Source: Pestalotiopsis fici W106-1
Lineage: Eukaryota > Ascomycota > Sordariomycetes > Amphisphaeriales > Sporocadaceae
DNA: 64,000 nt
NCBI RefSeq assembly: GCF_000516985.1
Contig: NW_006917100.1
Location: 1,415,490-1,479,489 of the forward strand
Direction: 5' to 3'
The notes below the pieces were generated by a model. The model saw nothing but the letters and a program-made list of their open reading frames with translations, was not told the DNA's origin and made no database searches. Below are positions 22,734-32,779 of the stretch, piece after piece. Every line of letters begins with the position of its first letter. The first letter of the stretch is position 1. Made by a program: the position numbers and the translations under genes.

Positions 22734-24275
22734 ATGGGCTTCAGAGTCCACGCAGAGGTCGACGAAGCGATGGGCTGGTTTGAAGCCATCAGTAGCTATA
22801 CCGACAGTTCCCTTCCTGCAGGCCACGATGTTGCGCCTGGGCTCGGCTGGCCTACGGAACTTGAGCAGAAGTGTCCGGATTGGACAGAGGCCTTCAAGGG
22901 GATACCACTGCGCGACACTATCGGTCAACCATCCAGACTCGTGCTTTTACAGTTCAGCGACGAGATACACCCAGAGCAGCCTGTACAATATGCCGTGGTG
23001 CGTCCCGAGCAGCCGGTACAATATGCCGCCGTCTCATATGCTTGGGCTCAATGCAAAAAGATAGAGGATATATTATGCCGACTAAGGATGTTAATGGAGC
23101 CGGTCGGATTGGTTTATCTCTGGATAGACCAGCTGTGCATCGACCAAAAATCAGAGTATGATAAAAGGGTCGAAGTCGGCAGGATGGGAGATTACTATGC
23201 TCAGGCGGCGGTCACCTATGTGATGGTTCCTGAATGGTCCCCTACGTTTACGTGGGAGCTGGCTGGTTTTAGAATGAGCAGTCAGCAGGCTGCAAAGGCC
23301 TTTACAGAAGTCGAGGCATTAGAAACCACTTCATGGGCGTCAAGAGTATGGACAATGCAGGAGGCGATGCTCTCCGGCAGGACCGTTTTCGTAGGACGAA
23401 GCCAGGCGAAGAGTGCAGCGGAACTGGCAATCGCCTATCGACTACATTGTACAGAAGGAGGTGCGGACGCGCATACAGTATGGCGCAGGATAGGACACCG
23501 CAGTGACGTGCGGGTCGAGCAGAGGATTGCACGTGGCCATAGGGTCGCGCTGGTCTCCGCTACTCACCTTTTGAAGGACAATATCGTACTGCCGGAAACA
23601 GGTGACAGTATAAACCACCAGTTTCGCTTTCTTGACGACGTGTGGAGGATAGCAGGGGCAAGATATTGCAGCGCAGAAGAAGACAGAGTATATGGGATGC
23701 TGGGCCTGGTATGGCGTGGTGAGACAGTGAATGTGGAGTATGGTATAGGCTTTGAGGAGGCGGTACGGAGGGCCGCAGAGAAGGGCCTTATCTCACCTGG
23801 CCTCCTCCTGGCACGAACTAATTCTCAAAAACCGGGAAGATGCTGGTGTCCCGCCCCCGGAACGGAGAGTCGACTCAGAGCTACCAAACGGAGGGTGGAA
23901 GACTTCGACGAGGCGCCGACGTTACACTTGACAGTAGATGGACTGTGCATTGTACAAGCGGCCAGGTTACGAATGCCAAGCGAACCGGAGTTACCAAGCG
24001 AGTATAGTTCCGAGGTAATATTTTGTAGAAACATGGAAGGCGGCAGAGATTTCAGAATCAAGTTTGACTGTGGAGTACCGGAAGGCGAGGAATGGGGAGG
24101 GGATTGGCTGGCCGTGGTAGACTCTAGGGATATCTACGGCAGGCGTCGTTTGGACCGAGCCACCCTCATCAAGTACGAAACCAAAGAAGGAGGAATACTG
24201 GTCAAGTTGCAGGCTCTAGAAGCAAGTATTTGGTTCCTTGAAAACGAGTACGTGAGAGAGTTCTTGCTTGGCTAG
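22734..24275 (+). CDS. HET-domain protein 2
   Basis: Single-exon gene. The frame is open from 22584, but the first ATG is at 22734, giving 513 residues and placing the HET domain about 100 residues in. HET motifs are YAAVSYAW at about 97-104, LVYLWIDQLCIDQ at about 126-138, and ASRVWTMQEAML after that. SAEEDRVYGMLGLV matches the conserved post-HET DRIYALLGL-type motif. Just before the first motif an 11-residue unit, PEQPVQYAVVR, is repeated almost exactly (residues 80-90 and 91-100). The cysteine pairs of HET protein 1 are absent, so this is a different subgroup. It follows HET gene 1 on the same strand and is itself followed by a 5S half copy. Confidence 0.85.
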   Translation: MGFRVHAEVDEAMGWFEAISSYTDSSLPAGHDVAPGLGWPTELEQKCPDWTEAFKGIPLRDTIGQPSRLVLLQFSDEIHPEQPVQYAVVRPEQPVQYAAVSYAWAQCKKIEDILCRLRMLMEPVGLVYLWIDQLCIDQKSEYDKRVEVGRMGDYYAQAAVTYVMVPEWSPTFTWELAGFRMSSQQAAKAFTEVEALETTSWASRVWTMQEAMLSGRTVFVGRSQAKSAAELAIAYRLHCTEGGADAHTVWRRIGHRSDVRVEQRIARGHRVALVSATHLLKDNIVLPETGDSINHQFRFLDDVWRIAGARYCSAEEDRVYGMLGLVWRGETVNVEYGIGFEEAVRRAAEKGLISPGLLLARTNSQKPGRCWCPAPGTESRLRATKRRVEDFDEAPTLHLTVDGLCIVQAARLRMPSEPELPSEYSSEVIFCRNMEGGRDFRIKFDCGVPEGEEWGGDWLAVVDSRDIYGRRRLDRATLIKYETKEGGILVKLQALEASIWFLENEYVREFLLG

Positions 24276-24474
24276 TCCGTACGCTCTATTCTCATCAGCG
24301 TCACAGCAAAAGAATGTTTGCCTTCCTCAAGAATCTGTTATATTACTCCAAAATAAAACTTCCAAACACATTTACCATCTCTGCTACCAGATTGAAAGGC
24401 TCTTCAAAAAAAAAAAATACAACAGATTTCGGCACGATAACAAAAATCATACAGTACTATTGTATGGTAAAAAC

Positions 24475-24526
24475 CATACAACACCGGGGATTCCCCAGCC
24501 GTCACTGATTTGAGTACTAATCCGGC
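24475..24526 (-). repeat. Second 5S rRNA 3'-half copy
   Basis: On the minus strand this matches the last about 52 bases of the complete 5S gene at 34932-35050, with two G-to-A differences. It is followed by a T5 run (24469-24473 on the plus strand as A5) that could act as a Pol III terminator. The upstream 5S half is missing, and the break is at nearly the same 5S position as in the copy at 22064-22114. Just beyond the break lies GTGACAAATGGT, a 12-base string also found beside that first copy (22185-22196). No clear target-site duplication is seen here. It lies 200 bases downstream of HET gene 2. Confidence 0.65.
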
Positions 24527-26844
24527 CGTGACAAATGGTTTATAACCAGGTAGCCATGAGCAAACTGATGACAAAGTTAGAAATATGAGCATTGGTTTCT
24601 CCTTCACAGCAGTGGACCGTCATCGGCAAGGACATGCTAGTGGGTTACTTGTCGATATGTCGATATGCACAACCGTGCACGCAGCTTCGGACGTCCGATT
24701 CAGCTAGAGGCTACGACAGAGAAATCAAAGAGTTCTATTTCAAGTATGGATCCGAGCTTGTAGTTTACGTCGTGTCAGGAATTGTAAAAGTCCATCACGA
24801 TTGGGCAACCAAAGAGGAATGATGAAGGCATCAGGATATGGTTTATTTTATGACGGTCGCAGAGTTGCCAAAGCTACTGCCGTGGTTATATTAGAGCACA
24901 GTCGCCTTGGCGTGACTCTTTCGACTATGTTGCCTGGTTGTGGAAATCACTTCTAGAGCTCACACGTGTGATTTCCAGGCCATCACAGGCGTGGATGCAG
25001 GCATGGAGCGCAAATCGCCGCGCAGGCTGGCTTTACACATGTGATAACTTTGGTCTCACCAAGGGTATACTCATGGTGCTTCGCCTTTGCTAAAGGACCA
25101 GTAGGACTTGTCATTGGTTCTGCAGCTCTCATTTCCGCGTTTGCAAGAGCCATGGGAACACCCGACATGCTGCCTCGAAAGGGAATAGGCTTGAGGAAAG
25201 GGAGCCAGGCAACTGGCGTGGTGCTTTCCCATCGACGTCAATTATCACCTCCGAGGCTTGGATGCCTTAGTGTACACCTACCATAGTGCCTTTCGAGAAG
25301 TCTAAATCGCCTTAAGCTAATCGAGCTAACATGTCGATTGCCGAACTAGATGAACCAAACCCAGGCGGCGGGGGCAAGAGGAGAGAAGAGTTATAGCATA
25401 ATAGGATTACACCAATGACATTTAGGCAACGTCGGTGGGAAATATGAGGATGTCAGTTCTTTTCCCGTAAGGCTCATACTTTGATGCATTATTTGGCGAT
25501 GCTTTCTACTCTTGTCAGAGAGAGCATCTTATTTCTTTTTTAAAGCGCATGTAAGACCTGATTATAGACGGCATCGGTGACTAATCAAGAATTTAAACGT
25601 ATACATAGCATTACAACCTCTAATTAATGATGAAGTCGTCGTACCATCTTATCACATCTGACACAACGCTGCCTTATCGCCTCCTGTATGATGGTAATTT
25701 GATGGGATGTCTAGCTTTAGTGAGATTACGGGCCATCGCGTAAGGCTTGATATGGGGATGTCTCCTTGACCTACAGAAAATAAATATCAGCCAGCTGTAT
25801 CTTTGCATCGTATCAAGTTAGAGCCGAATCTTCCATGGAATTCACGCGTGGCGAAATTGAGCGGAGACTAGTTCATGTAATGCCGCCGGATCAGCAATGT
25901 GTCATGGCCATCATCACAACGTTGGTTCGCCGACGGACAGACACTTTCATTGCACTTTACGTACGGCACAGCTCTGATCACGCGCTGGAACTGATAAGAA
26001 GGCCAACGTCTGGCTGAGGAATGGTGCCGCCCCCAAAAGCCTACATTCGATACTGTAACCCTAGCTGCATGAAGCCCTACCTGGCATATAAGCTTGTGGT
26101 TGGCTTCAGTCTGATAAAACTAGGTTGGTAGCTGTATACGGCTAAACACCTAGAGAACGGGACGATTACGCGAGTTTCTGATTACCTATATGGGCCGTAT
26201 CCAATCATTACTTAGCAGTACATACCCCCTATGCACTCTAGCCAGGCAGAAGCGCCAGTGGGGTTGAGAAGTGCCCAAGTGTTGTGTAGGGGGAAAGCGC
26301 CTTGCTTGCCTACTAGGTACATGAACATAGTGCGAATCTTTGCACTGATTTGCCATTGCCAAAGCTGCGGCTCACATTAGCGAGTACCTATGCATGAGAC
26401 TTTCAGCAGTTTGGGGATCTACTGGTCGCATTTTACCACTGGTAATTGACATGCAGGGATGCGACCCCATCCCTTCCATAAATACCGGGAATATATCCAC
26501 AGTCATGGCCCCTTCAAAACGTCAAGGGAATGGCACAAAACCTTCGTCCTTAGGTTCCTAGCTTTTTGTATGTATTGTCTTCCTTCAATCCTTGTGCAGA
26601 TGGAGAACTTGAAAATTATGCACAATTGAGATTATGATATTGCCTTTAATTGGCTCCCAGCATCCAAACCGACCTTGGATTTCTTCAGTATGCAATCGCA
26701 GTCCCAATGATCCTACAGCCAAATACTCGCAAGCTCATGGTTTGAAGGATTAGATCTGTGACGCTGCCAAATTCCATTTTCTGCATCACTTCCGAAAGCG
26801 CGATAGCTTAGGTATATTTGTCGTGCGGAAGACATTTGGTGGCC
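24527..26844. other. 2.3 kb region without a supportable gene
   Basis: Open frames at 24592-24822, 25041-25286 (plus), 24983-25168 (minus) and 25835-26017 have no recognisable domain or clear splice partners. Decayed coding sequence or transposon remnants are possible, but I cannot name any. The last part should contain the promoter of HET gene 3. Confidence 0.45.
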
Positions 26845-29250
26845 ATGTCTCGGCGAACAATTTCTTTCCTGTGGGGGTACCATAACCAAGAAAAACGTGA
26901 GAAGGAGGCTTTTGATGCTAAGGAGCGTGATCCGCTGCGTGTTCCCTCCAAACTTGTGCGGATTTCCATTACTCCCCGAAGTAGATTTCTCCTAACTGTG
27001 TGACAGGATCGCACTCGCAATGAGATCACGACGCAGACATACACATACGATGGACTCAGCAGAGGATCCTCGTCGCTGCGGCTCATGGAAATTCTTCCCG
27101 GCACCAGGCAAGAAGATTTAGCATGTCGCTTATACGAAACTACGCTGGACGAATCTACAGGCTCCTATGCGGCATTAAGCTACGTATGGGGTGATGGGGC
27201 GGAAACCACTCCTATCCAGATCAACAACAAGACTATGGATATCGGTATCAATCTGAGGACAGCCTTGTTCAACTTGCGTGATTTGAGGGATCCCATCACT
27301 TTGTGGGCAGATGCCATATGTATCAATCAAGGAGATGTGAAGGAGTGTAGTCAGCAGGTGGTCATCATGGGCGAAATCTATCGTCGGGCAACGAAAACAA
27401 TAATATGGCTACGAGATCAAGTAGAAGGAGAGACGGAAAGAGCCTTTGATTTGCTGCACAAACTGGCCGCTCACGCCGAAGCGCATCGCAAGAAGCATAG
27501 TTCCTCTCGTGCTGAACGACCCAGCGATCCGGAAAACATGATACACCTTGCAAACCATCCACTATCACTTTTAGAGAGGGCTGAAGTCCCTGAGGAGTTC
27601 GATCGTTACCGCTACGATCAGACCATCATTCACGTTCTACAGTCCGAATGGTGGCGCCGCTCTTGGACGACCCAGGAGATTCTCCTCGCAACAAAGGCAA
27701 CCGTTGTGATTGGAACTCATCACATAGACTGGGACGAGATGTGTTTTGGTGGAAATCATGGCGTCAATCTGGGAATCTGGTCCACCCTCAAACTTGGGGT
27801 TACCCACGACACCATCATCACGCCCTATCTATCGCTACAACTGATGGAGGCTACGTACCGCAACAGTACAGAATCCCCTGCAAAGTTACTTTTGGAATTG
27901 ATGATTCAATGCCAGTTTCGCGGCGCCAAAAAGCCGCAAGACAAGATTTATTCATTATTAGGGCTTGTCACCAAGACAAGCCCTTCAGGAATAGACCAGG
28001 AACAGGCGCCGAAAACAATCTCGCCCCTTGGTATACGGCCTGATTATACACTGTCAGAGGGCAGTGTTTATTCCAACTTCGCGTACCAAATGATGTACGA
28101 GACGGGATCACTCGATATCCTCGGCGCTTGTGCAGCAGCGGCTACCCCGGAATATCTCGTTTCCAATCTGATACCAGACCGTCTAGAAAAGATTGACCCT
28201 GAGGACACCCACTCAAGCCACCTCAATCTACAACTTCCATCGTGGGTTCCCGATTGGAGCATGGTCGAGACCACCGTGGTTCCACTGCTACACGATGCAC
28301 TTGGTCGGCCACGTAAGACGCACGCTGCGGCACAAAGCACATACCAGCCGCACCTGCTTGAGGAGAATGCTGACGGCCAACCGACAACCTTGCTGCTAGA
28401 AGCTCACGAGTTGACCGCGCTCATCGATCTGTCTGACCCGCTCAGAGAATGTTTTAATGGCATAGCTCCGGGTTTGAAGCCGAAGAAGCTGAAAGAGAAG
28501 GATGACCCTAACGACAAAGGCTTACAAAAATTAGGCCGTGTACAGCGTGTTCTCTTGCAGTATGAGTTTTTCATGAGTATGGTTTCACACCTGACCATCT
28601 TTGCCGAATGGGAAGAGTTCGCGCGTAAGACTCAACCAACCAACCCACGCCCAACCAGTACGATGAGATGGCTCACCAGGAACGCCAGCGTTCTGAGTCT
28701 TGGTCCCGGTCCTATCACAGCCGCAGCAGCGGAGATGGAGGAAGAGCCCGAGGACCGTCTAGCAATCTACTGGCAGACGCTGTGTACCGGCACGTACCCG
28801 GACGAGGCCGAGGCCAGCACCGAAGCAAAGGGCCGAGGCTCCAAGATCGCGGCGCAAATATCCTTCTACAAGTGGCGTGCGTCTCTGAAGCTGATAAGAG
28901 ATCTCCACCGATGGCAGGCGGAAAGCAAATTGAGACCACTTGCGTTTTTGGGCTACATCATGAAGACGTGGAACATGTACAGCGACTTCTTGCGGTTCCT
29001 CGACGGTAGCTACGGCCGCCGTCTCGCCCGCGGTGCCAACGGCTACCTGTGTCTGGTACCTGCGCAAGCTATGGAGGGCGATATGGTGATTCTTGCCAAG
29101 GGTGGGAGGGCGCCTCTGGTAATCAGGCCTCATGAAGCAAATGCTGGGGCAGGCGAATATTGGCAGTTGGTGGGTGAGGCCTACGTGCAGGGCATCATGA
29201 ATGGCGAAGCCTGGAATGAAACAAAGTGCCAGGCGTTCAAGATTCGGTAA
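26845..29250 (+). CDS. HET-domain protein 3
   Basis: I read two exons, 26845-26955 and 27007-29250, joined by a 51-base intron (GTGCGG donor, CTAAC branch point, GACAG acceptor), giving 784 residues. The second exon opens upstream of the first in-frame ATG at 27085 with TYTYDGLSRGSSSLRLMEILPG. This type of segment normally precedes the HET domain, which supports the added exon. HET motifs are YAALSYVWGD (about 91-100), TLWADAICINQGD (about 135-147), and WWRRSWTTQEILL. QDKIYSLLGLV and a C-terminal DMVILAKGGRAPLVIR block complete the usual long-HET architecture. If the first exon is wrong the protein starts at 27085 with 721 residues. It is convergent with the P450 gene. Confidence 0.85.
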
Positions 29251-29784
29251 TGGCTAATGATGACGCCGCCGATGATTCATTTCTCATGCGCAAGCGCTGT
29301 TTCAACAATCTTATAGGAAACGCGAAATGGTAGACGGATGGAGGTGTGCGTCCATTTTGCGTCAGCTTTGGGCTAAGGCTCGGGTTCCAGCCCGGGTTTC
29401 GTTGTGGGCATGACCGTGATAGCATTGGTCCTTGTAAGCAATTAGACTTGTAATATTGTCTTGTTGTAGTTGCTATTGACCGTTTCTATCTTGCCGCCCA
29501 AGGCCAAATATAGGTTGACGGTCCCGATCCTTCGCCGGAACATATCTTCGTTCTCCGCCTTTTCTCTCTGCCTGGCCTGCTGATTTGTACCTGGAACTGC
29601 CTAAAGCTCTTGAAACCAGCTTCTGATTATGTTTGACATCGTGACCAAGCCTACCACAGCGGTGCATGTGACAAATATCCCTTAAAGGGTTATGATGCTG
29701 ATTGAAAGTTGGTCGTCCCTTTAGTCGCCTCCAGCGCAATGGTCCTTATGGCCGAGATACAAATACATGCAGACGGTGCTGCAA
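29251..29784. other. Convergent intergenic region
   Basis: This holds the 3' flanks of HET gene 3 (+) and the P450 gene (-). The small open frames show no domain. No 5S-like sequence is present here, unlike downstream of HET genes 1 and 2. Confidence 0.6.
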
Positions 29785-31809
29785 CTATACACTACCCAGC
29801 TCGCTCTTATAATAGTCACCGCGAGGAGTAAACACGAGGTTCGGGCCATCGTGGCTCGCAACGGCATGATCGAGCAGCTGGTACTGGTCTACCCTGTCCC
29901 TCCCATCCAGCCGTCCAGGCTCACCGCCGCCGAGCTTCCCAGCCTCTCCCGGGGCCTTCCTGAAGTCAAAGTACCAGAGCGTCTTTGCGAGAACAAGGCA
30001 CATCTCGTGGTATGCCATTGCCTTGCCCAGGCAGCCCGTCTCCCCGAAAGCAAACGGCGCAAACGCCTCTCGCATCGCGGCTCTCTCTTGACTATCATGG
30101 CCCAGCCATCGGTCGGGGCGAAACAGGAAAGGCTCAGGGAAGTACTTCTCATTATGCATAACGCAATAAGGGTTGACGCCGACCAGAACTCCTCGCGGTA
30201 TAACATGCCCGTCGACGATAAATTGATCGGTATAATCAGGGAATGGCTCGCGCCAAAAGGTGCCCGTAAACGGCGGAGCAGACCGCAGGGTCTCATCAAT
30301 CGTAGCTCGCAGGTATTCACAACCGGAAAGCTGCGGTCCGATTTTGATATCGCTACCCGAAGAGAATCGTGTGCGGATCTCAGTGGCGAGCGTCGAATAT
30401 ACATCTGGATAGCGTGACAAGTAGAAAAAGGCAGCAGATATAGCCGAGGCAATAGTAGTTCCTCCTGTACGTCAACATCAGTCCTGCAGCCGCCAAGGGA
30501 TTCAAGACAAACAGCGCCATTGAATCAATATGGCTGATAGATGAATTATCTCAGTGCGCCATATGATAAGACCAGACCTTTGAATGCAGAAGGGCCCAGA
30601 AGGAAATAACAGGGGTTCACAACATGAAAGATTTTGCTTACCAGCAGGAAGGATAAAGATCGCCTCGGCCCACAAGTGGCTTGCCTTCAAGCCCTCTTCC
30701 GTAGTACTGTCGTCCGTCGCTACGAGAGAGAAGAAGTCGTGCCTGGCGTCTTTCGGAAGGTCTTTGCGTTTGTTCACTATCCCCCGAATGGCATTTGAGA
30801 ATGCTGCACCGTTTTTTTTATTTAGGCGTGCCAGCAATGGCCATGCCTTTTTAAGGACAGGCCAACACACTACATGATCAATTTTAGTTGATGTAATTAT
30901 TCAGAAAGGAAGAGGAAGACATACTGAAGATATTGACAACGGCATTCATTGATACCATAGCACGAGGGAAAAGTTTATTTGTTTCCTCTACCTGCGTGTT
31001 CAGGGGCTGCCCGAAAGCTAGCTGACCTGCAATATCAGTAGTTAGGTACTCACACATGGGCGAGATGTTAACAATTTGAGAAGCATTTCTGAGCAGCTGG
31101 GCTAAGAACACATTGATCTCATAAGTCATGGAAGGCTCGAAACTGCGCAGCGACCGTTCCGAGAGAACAGATCCATAGATCTTTCTCTTTTGTCGGTGTT
31201 GCTCTTTATCAAGTGTTCCAAATATGTTGATTTGAGCATTGAATTGAGTATGCTGGTAGACGTGCGCCTTGCCAATACCGTTATTAAGGTATATATCTAT
31301 TCAAGTCAGCGATATAAACAATGATCGGATAACTCTGTATAAGTACTCACCGCGCAAAGCTGCTGATGTATTGAAAACTAGACGATTGGGAGCTTGGCGG
31401 TAGACAGATCCTATATTACAAAGGTCAATAAGCGGATCTTCTTAACACTGGTTTCGAGGAGAACTCGCATGCCCGGCAAATGTGAAAAGGAAAAGCAGAA
31501 CGAGAACGGAAAAGAGACGTACCATATTTTATATGGTCGCTATACGTTGCAAGATGAACTCGCTTCTTGAAAGCAAAGTATCCAGCATAGCCGTCGGTTA
31601 CCCTAGCTACAAAAGGGCCAGGATACTTTGCCAAAGGATGTGCCAGTAATCGGTAGCTGAGGAGAAAAATGCTCTGCCGCGCATCAAAGTTAGCAAAACA
31701 TCTTGTCAAATTATCTCTCGTACTATTGCCAAAAGGACAAGATTACCAGAAGAAGCGCAAAGCCGAATAGGCCCGGCGTCGATTCGGAAATGGCGATGAA
31801 GGAGCTCAT
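29785..31809 (-). CDS. Cytochrome P450 monooxygenase
   Basis: Six exons in transcript order: 31747-31809, 31523-31673, 31351-31410, 30925-31296, 30642-30869 and 29785-30464. All five junctions preserve frame and give an uninterrupted protein of 517 residues, normal for a fungal P450. Exon 1 and the start of exon 2 form an N-terminal membrane anchor, followed by LAKYPGPF. The I-helix region reads FILPAGGGTTIAS, the ExxR is in DETLRSAPP, the PxR motif is FRPDRW, and the heme loop is FAFGETGCLGKAMAY with ligand Cys about 436. The heme loop has Thr where most P450s have Arg; fungal exceptions exist. It sits beside broken remains of a polyketide locus and was probably a tailoring enzyme there. It is the only gene of that group without a visible lesion. 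Confidence 0.9.
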
Positions 31810-31882
31810 GATCATTCAGATCAAGAATGCCGTACTATTATGATCTATGCCTTTGCAAGCCTGAGATCCCAAAAGATGGAGG

Positions 31883-32434
31883 TTATAGTAATTTACCGTT
31901 ATGCTGCTGCAGACATGGGGTGGCATAAAAGTAGACCAGCCCGCACAGTGCAAATACGGTAAGCAAGCCCGCCATCTCCTGCAAGACGTCTGTTGGTGAT
32001 CAGTCTGGATTTTTCTCATGCAGCCTCTCTGCAGTGTAATCGTCCTCAGACCATCTGCAACGTTGGGGCCAACCAGGCACCACAGCCGTTGCAACCGTCG
32101 CGTCTAGGAGGGCTTGGAGAGCAATATTCTTGAACCAAACCAGAAGTCTACATGTATACATAGTAATTTGCTATGCGCGCAATATGCAGATACTCATAGG
32201 CGACAGCCACTCACTGCCTTGCTCGGATTTGCGATTGGGTCTCCGGTGACGGGGTTCCATTCTTTGCCTCGCGTATGCCGGCGGAAGGTCCCGCCGCAGA
32301 GTCGCGCATACTCCTTGTCTCGAATGAAATCCCAGGTCTGTGCAAAGAGCCTTCCTCATTCTATCAGGCAAGTTCTTTGACTCAACCCAGTTGTGATATT
32401 TGGAATTGAACAATCTGCGAACGATAGGTATCAT
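31883..32434 (-). pseudogene. Decayed gene for a small membrane protein of unknown family
   Basis: Three connected minus-strand pieces read as one damaged gene. The first starts at 32434 (MIPIVRRLFNSKYHNW) and runs to DRMRKAL. A one-base shift near 32366 is then needed to continue as TWDFIRDKEYARLCGGTF and TRGKEWNPVTGDPIANPSKA, which ends at a GTGAGT donor. A later piece reads NIALQALLDATVATAVVPGW, then EDDYTAERLHEKNPD. It is stopped by TGA at 32000-32002, after which the same frame continues TDVLQEMAGLLTVFALCGLVYFYATP, a likely transmembrane helix, and ends at 31883. I do not recognise the family. Position between a P450 and a transporter fragment suggests a former member of a biosynthetic locus. 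The frameshift and stop are what I see; the joining is inference. Confidence 0.5.
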
Positions 32435-32635
32435 GAAGTTGGAAAACAATAATCCATCAATCTCTATTGGAGGGCTGGAACCGCAGACAAACGATCATGA
32501 TGTGTCTTCTCTGGACAGGGACTCTGGCTTGGATACTGGCGGTGCAAAAGAGATCGTCTATCTCAAGGGCATCCGCTTCGTGATGCTTGCCTCATTGTTT
32601 GTTGCCCCTACACAATTTCTTTTCCTTCCTCTTCT
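32433..32635 (+). pseudogene. N-terminal fragment of a probable MFS transporter
   Basis: From ATG at 32433 a frame reads a polar N-terminal tail of about 45 residues (SLDRDSGLDTGGAKEIVYL) and then KGIRFVMLASLFVA, the way many fungal drug:H+ antiporter-type MFS proteins enter their first helix. After about 60 codons the sequence runs into a pyrimidine stretch and 21 T followed by 8 A, and no further transporter sequence follows. Instead the middle of a polyketide synthase begins. The transporter assignment rests on one helix and the tail composition, so it is tentative. Its ATG overlaps the minus-strand ATG of the neighbouring decayed gene within one CATG. Confidence 0.4.
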
Positions 32636-32637
32636 TC

Positions 32638-32666
32638 TTTTTTTTTTTTTTTTTTTTTAAAAAAAA
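32638..32666. repeat. Poly-T/poly-A junction between two gene fragments
   Basis: This is a run of 21 T (32638-32658) followed directly by 8 A (32659-32666). It lies exactly between the transporter-like fragment and the truncated polyketide synthase. It is a candidate deletion or retroposition scar. Confidence 0.6.
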
Positions 32667-32779
32667 TACCGTCATGGAGCAATCTCGAAAGCGTTTCTAA
32701 AGCTGATACTTTCTGACCGGAAACAGAATAGGCATCATGGTCTTCATTGTGAGTGTGGAAGCCAATGTCGCGGTGACTT

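Noticed and set aside
24592..26017. Possible NLR, prion-type or transposase partner genes next to the HET genes
   Set aside because: The short frames there show no P-loop, amyloid-type repeat, transposase or reverse-transcriptase motif.
29767..30417. 216-codon plus-strand open frame opposite the P450 last exon
   Set aside because: Antisense shadow of an exon with clear P450 motifs.
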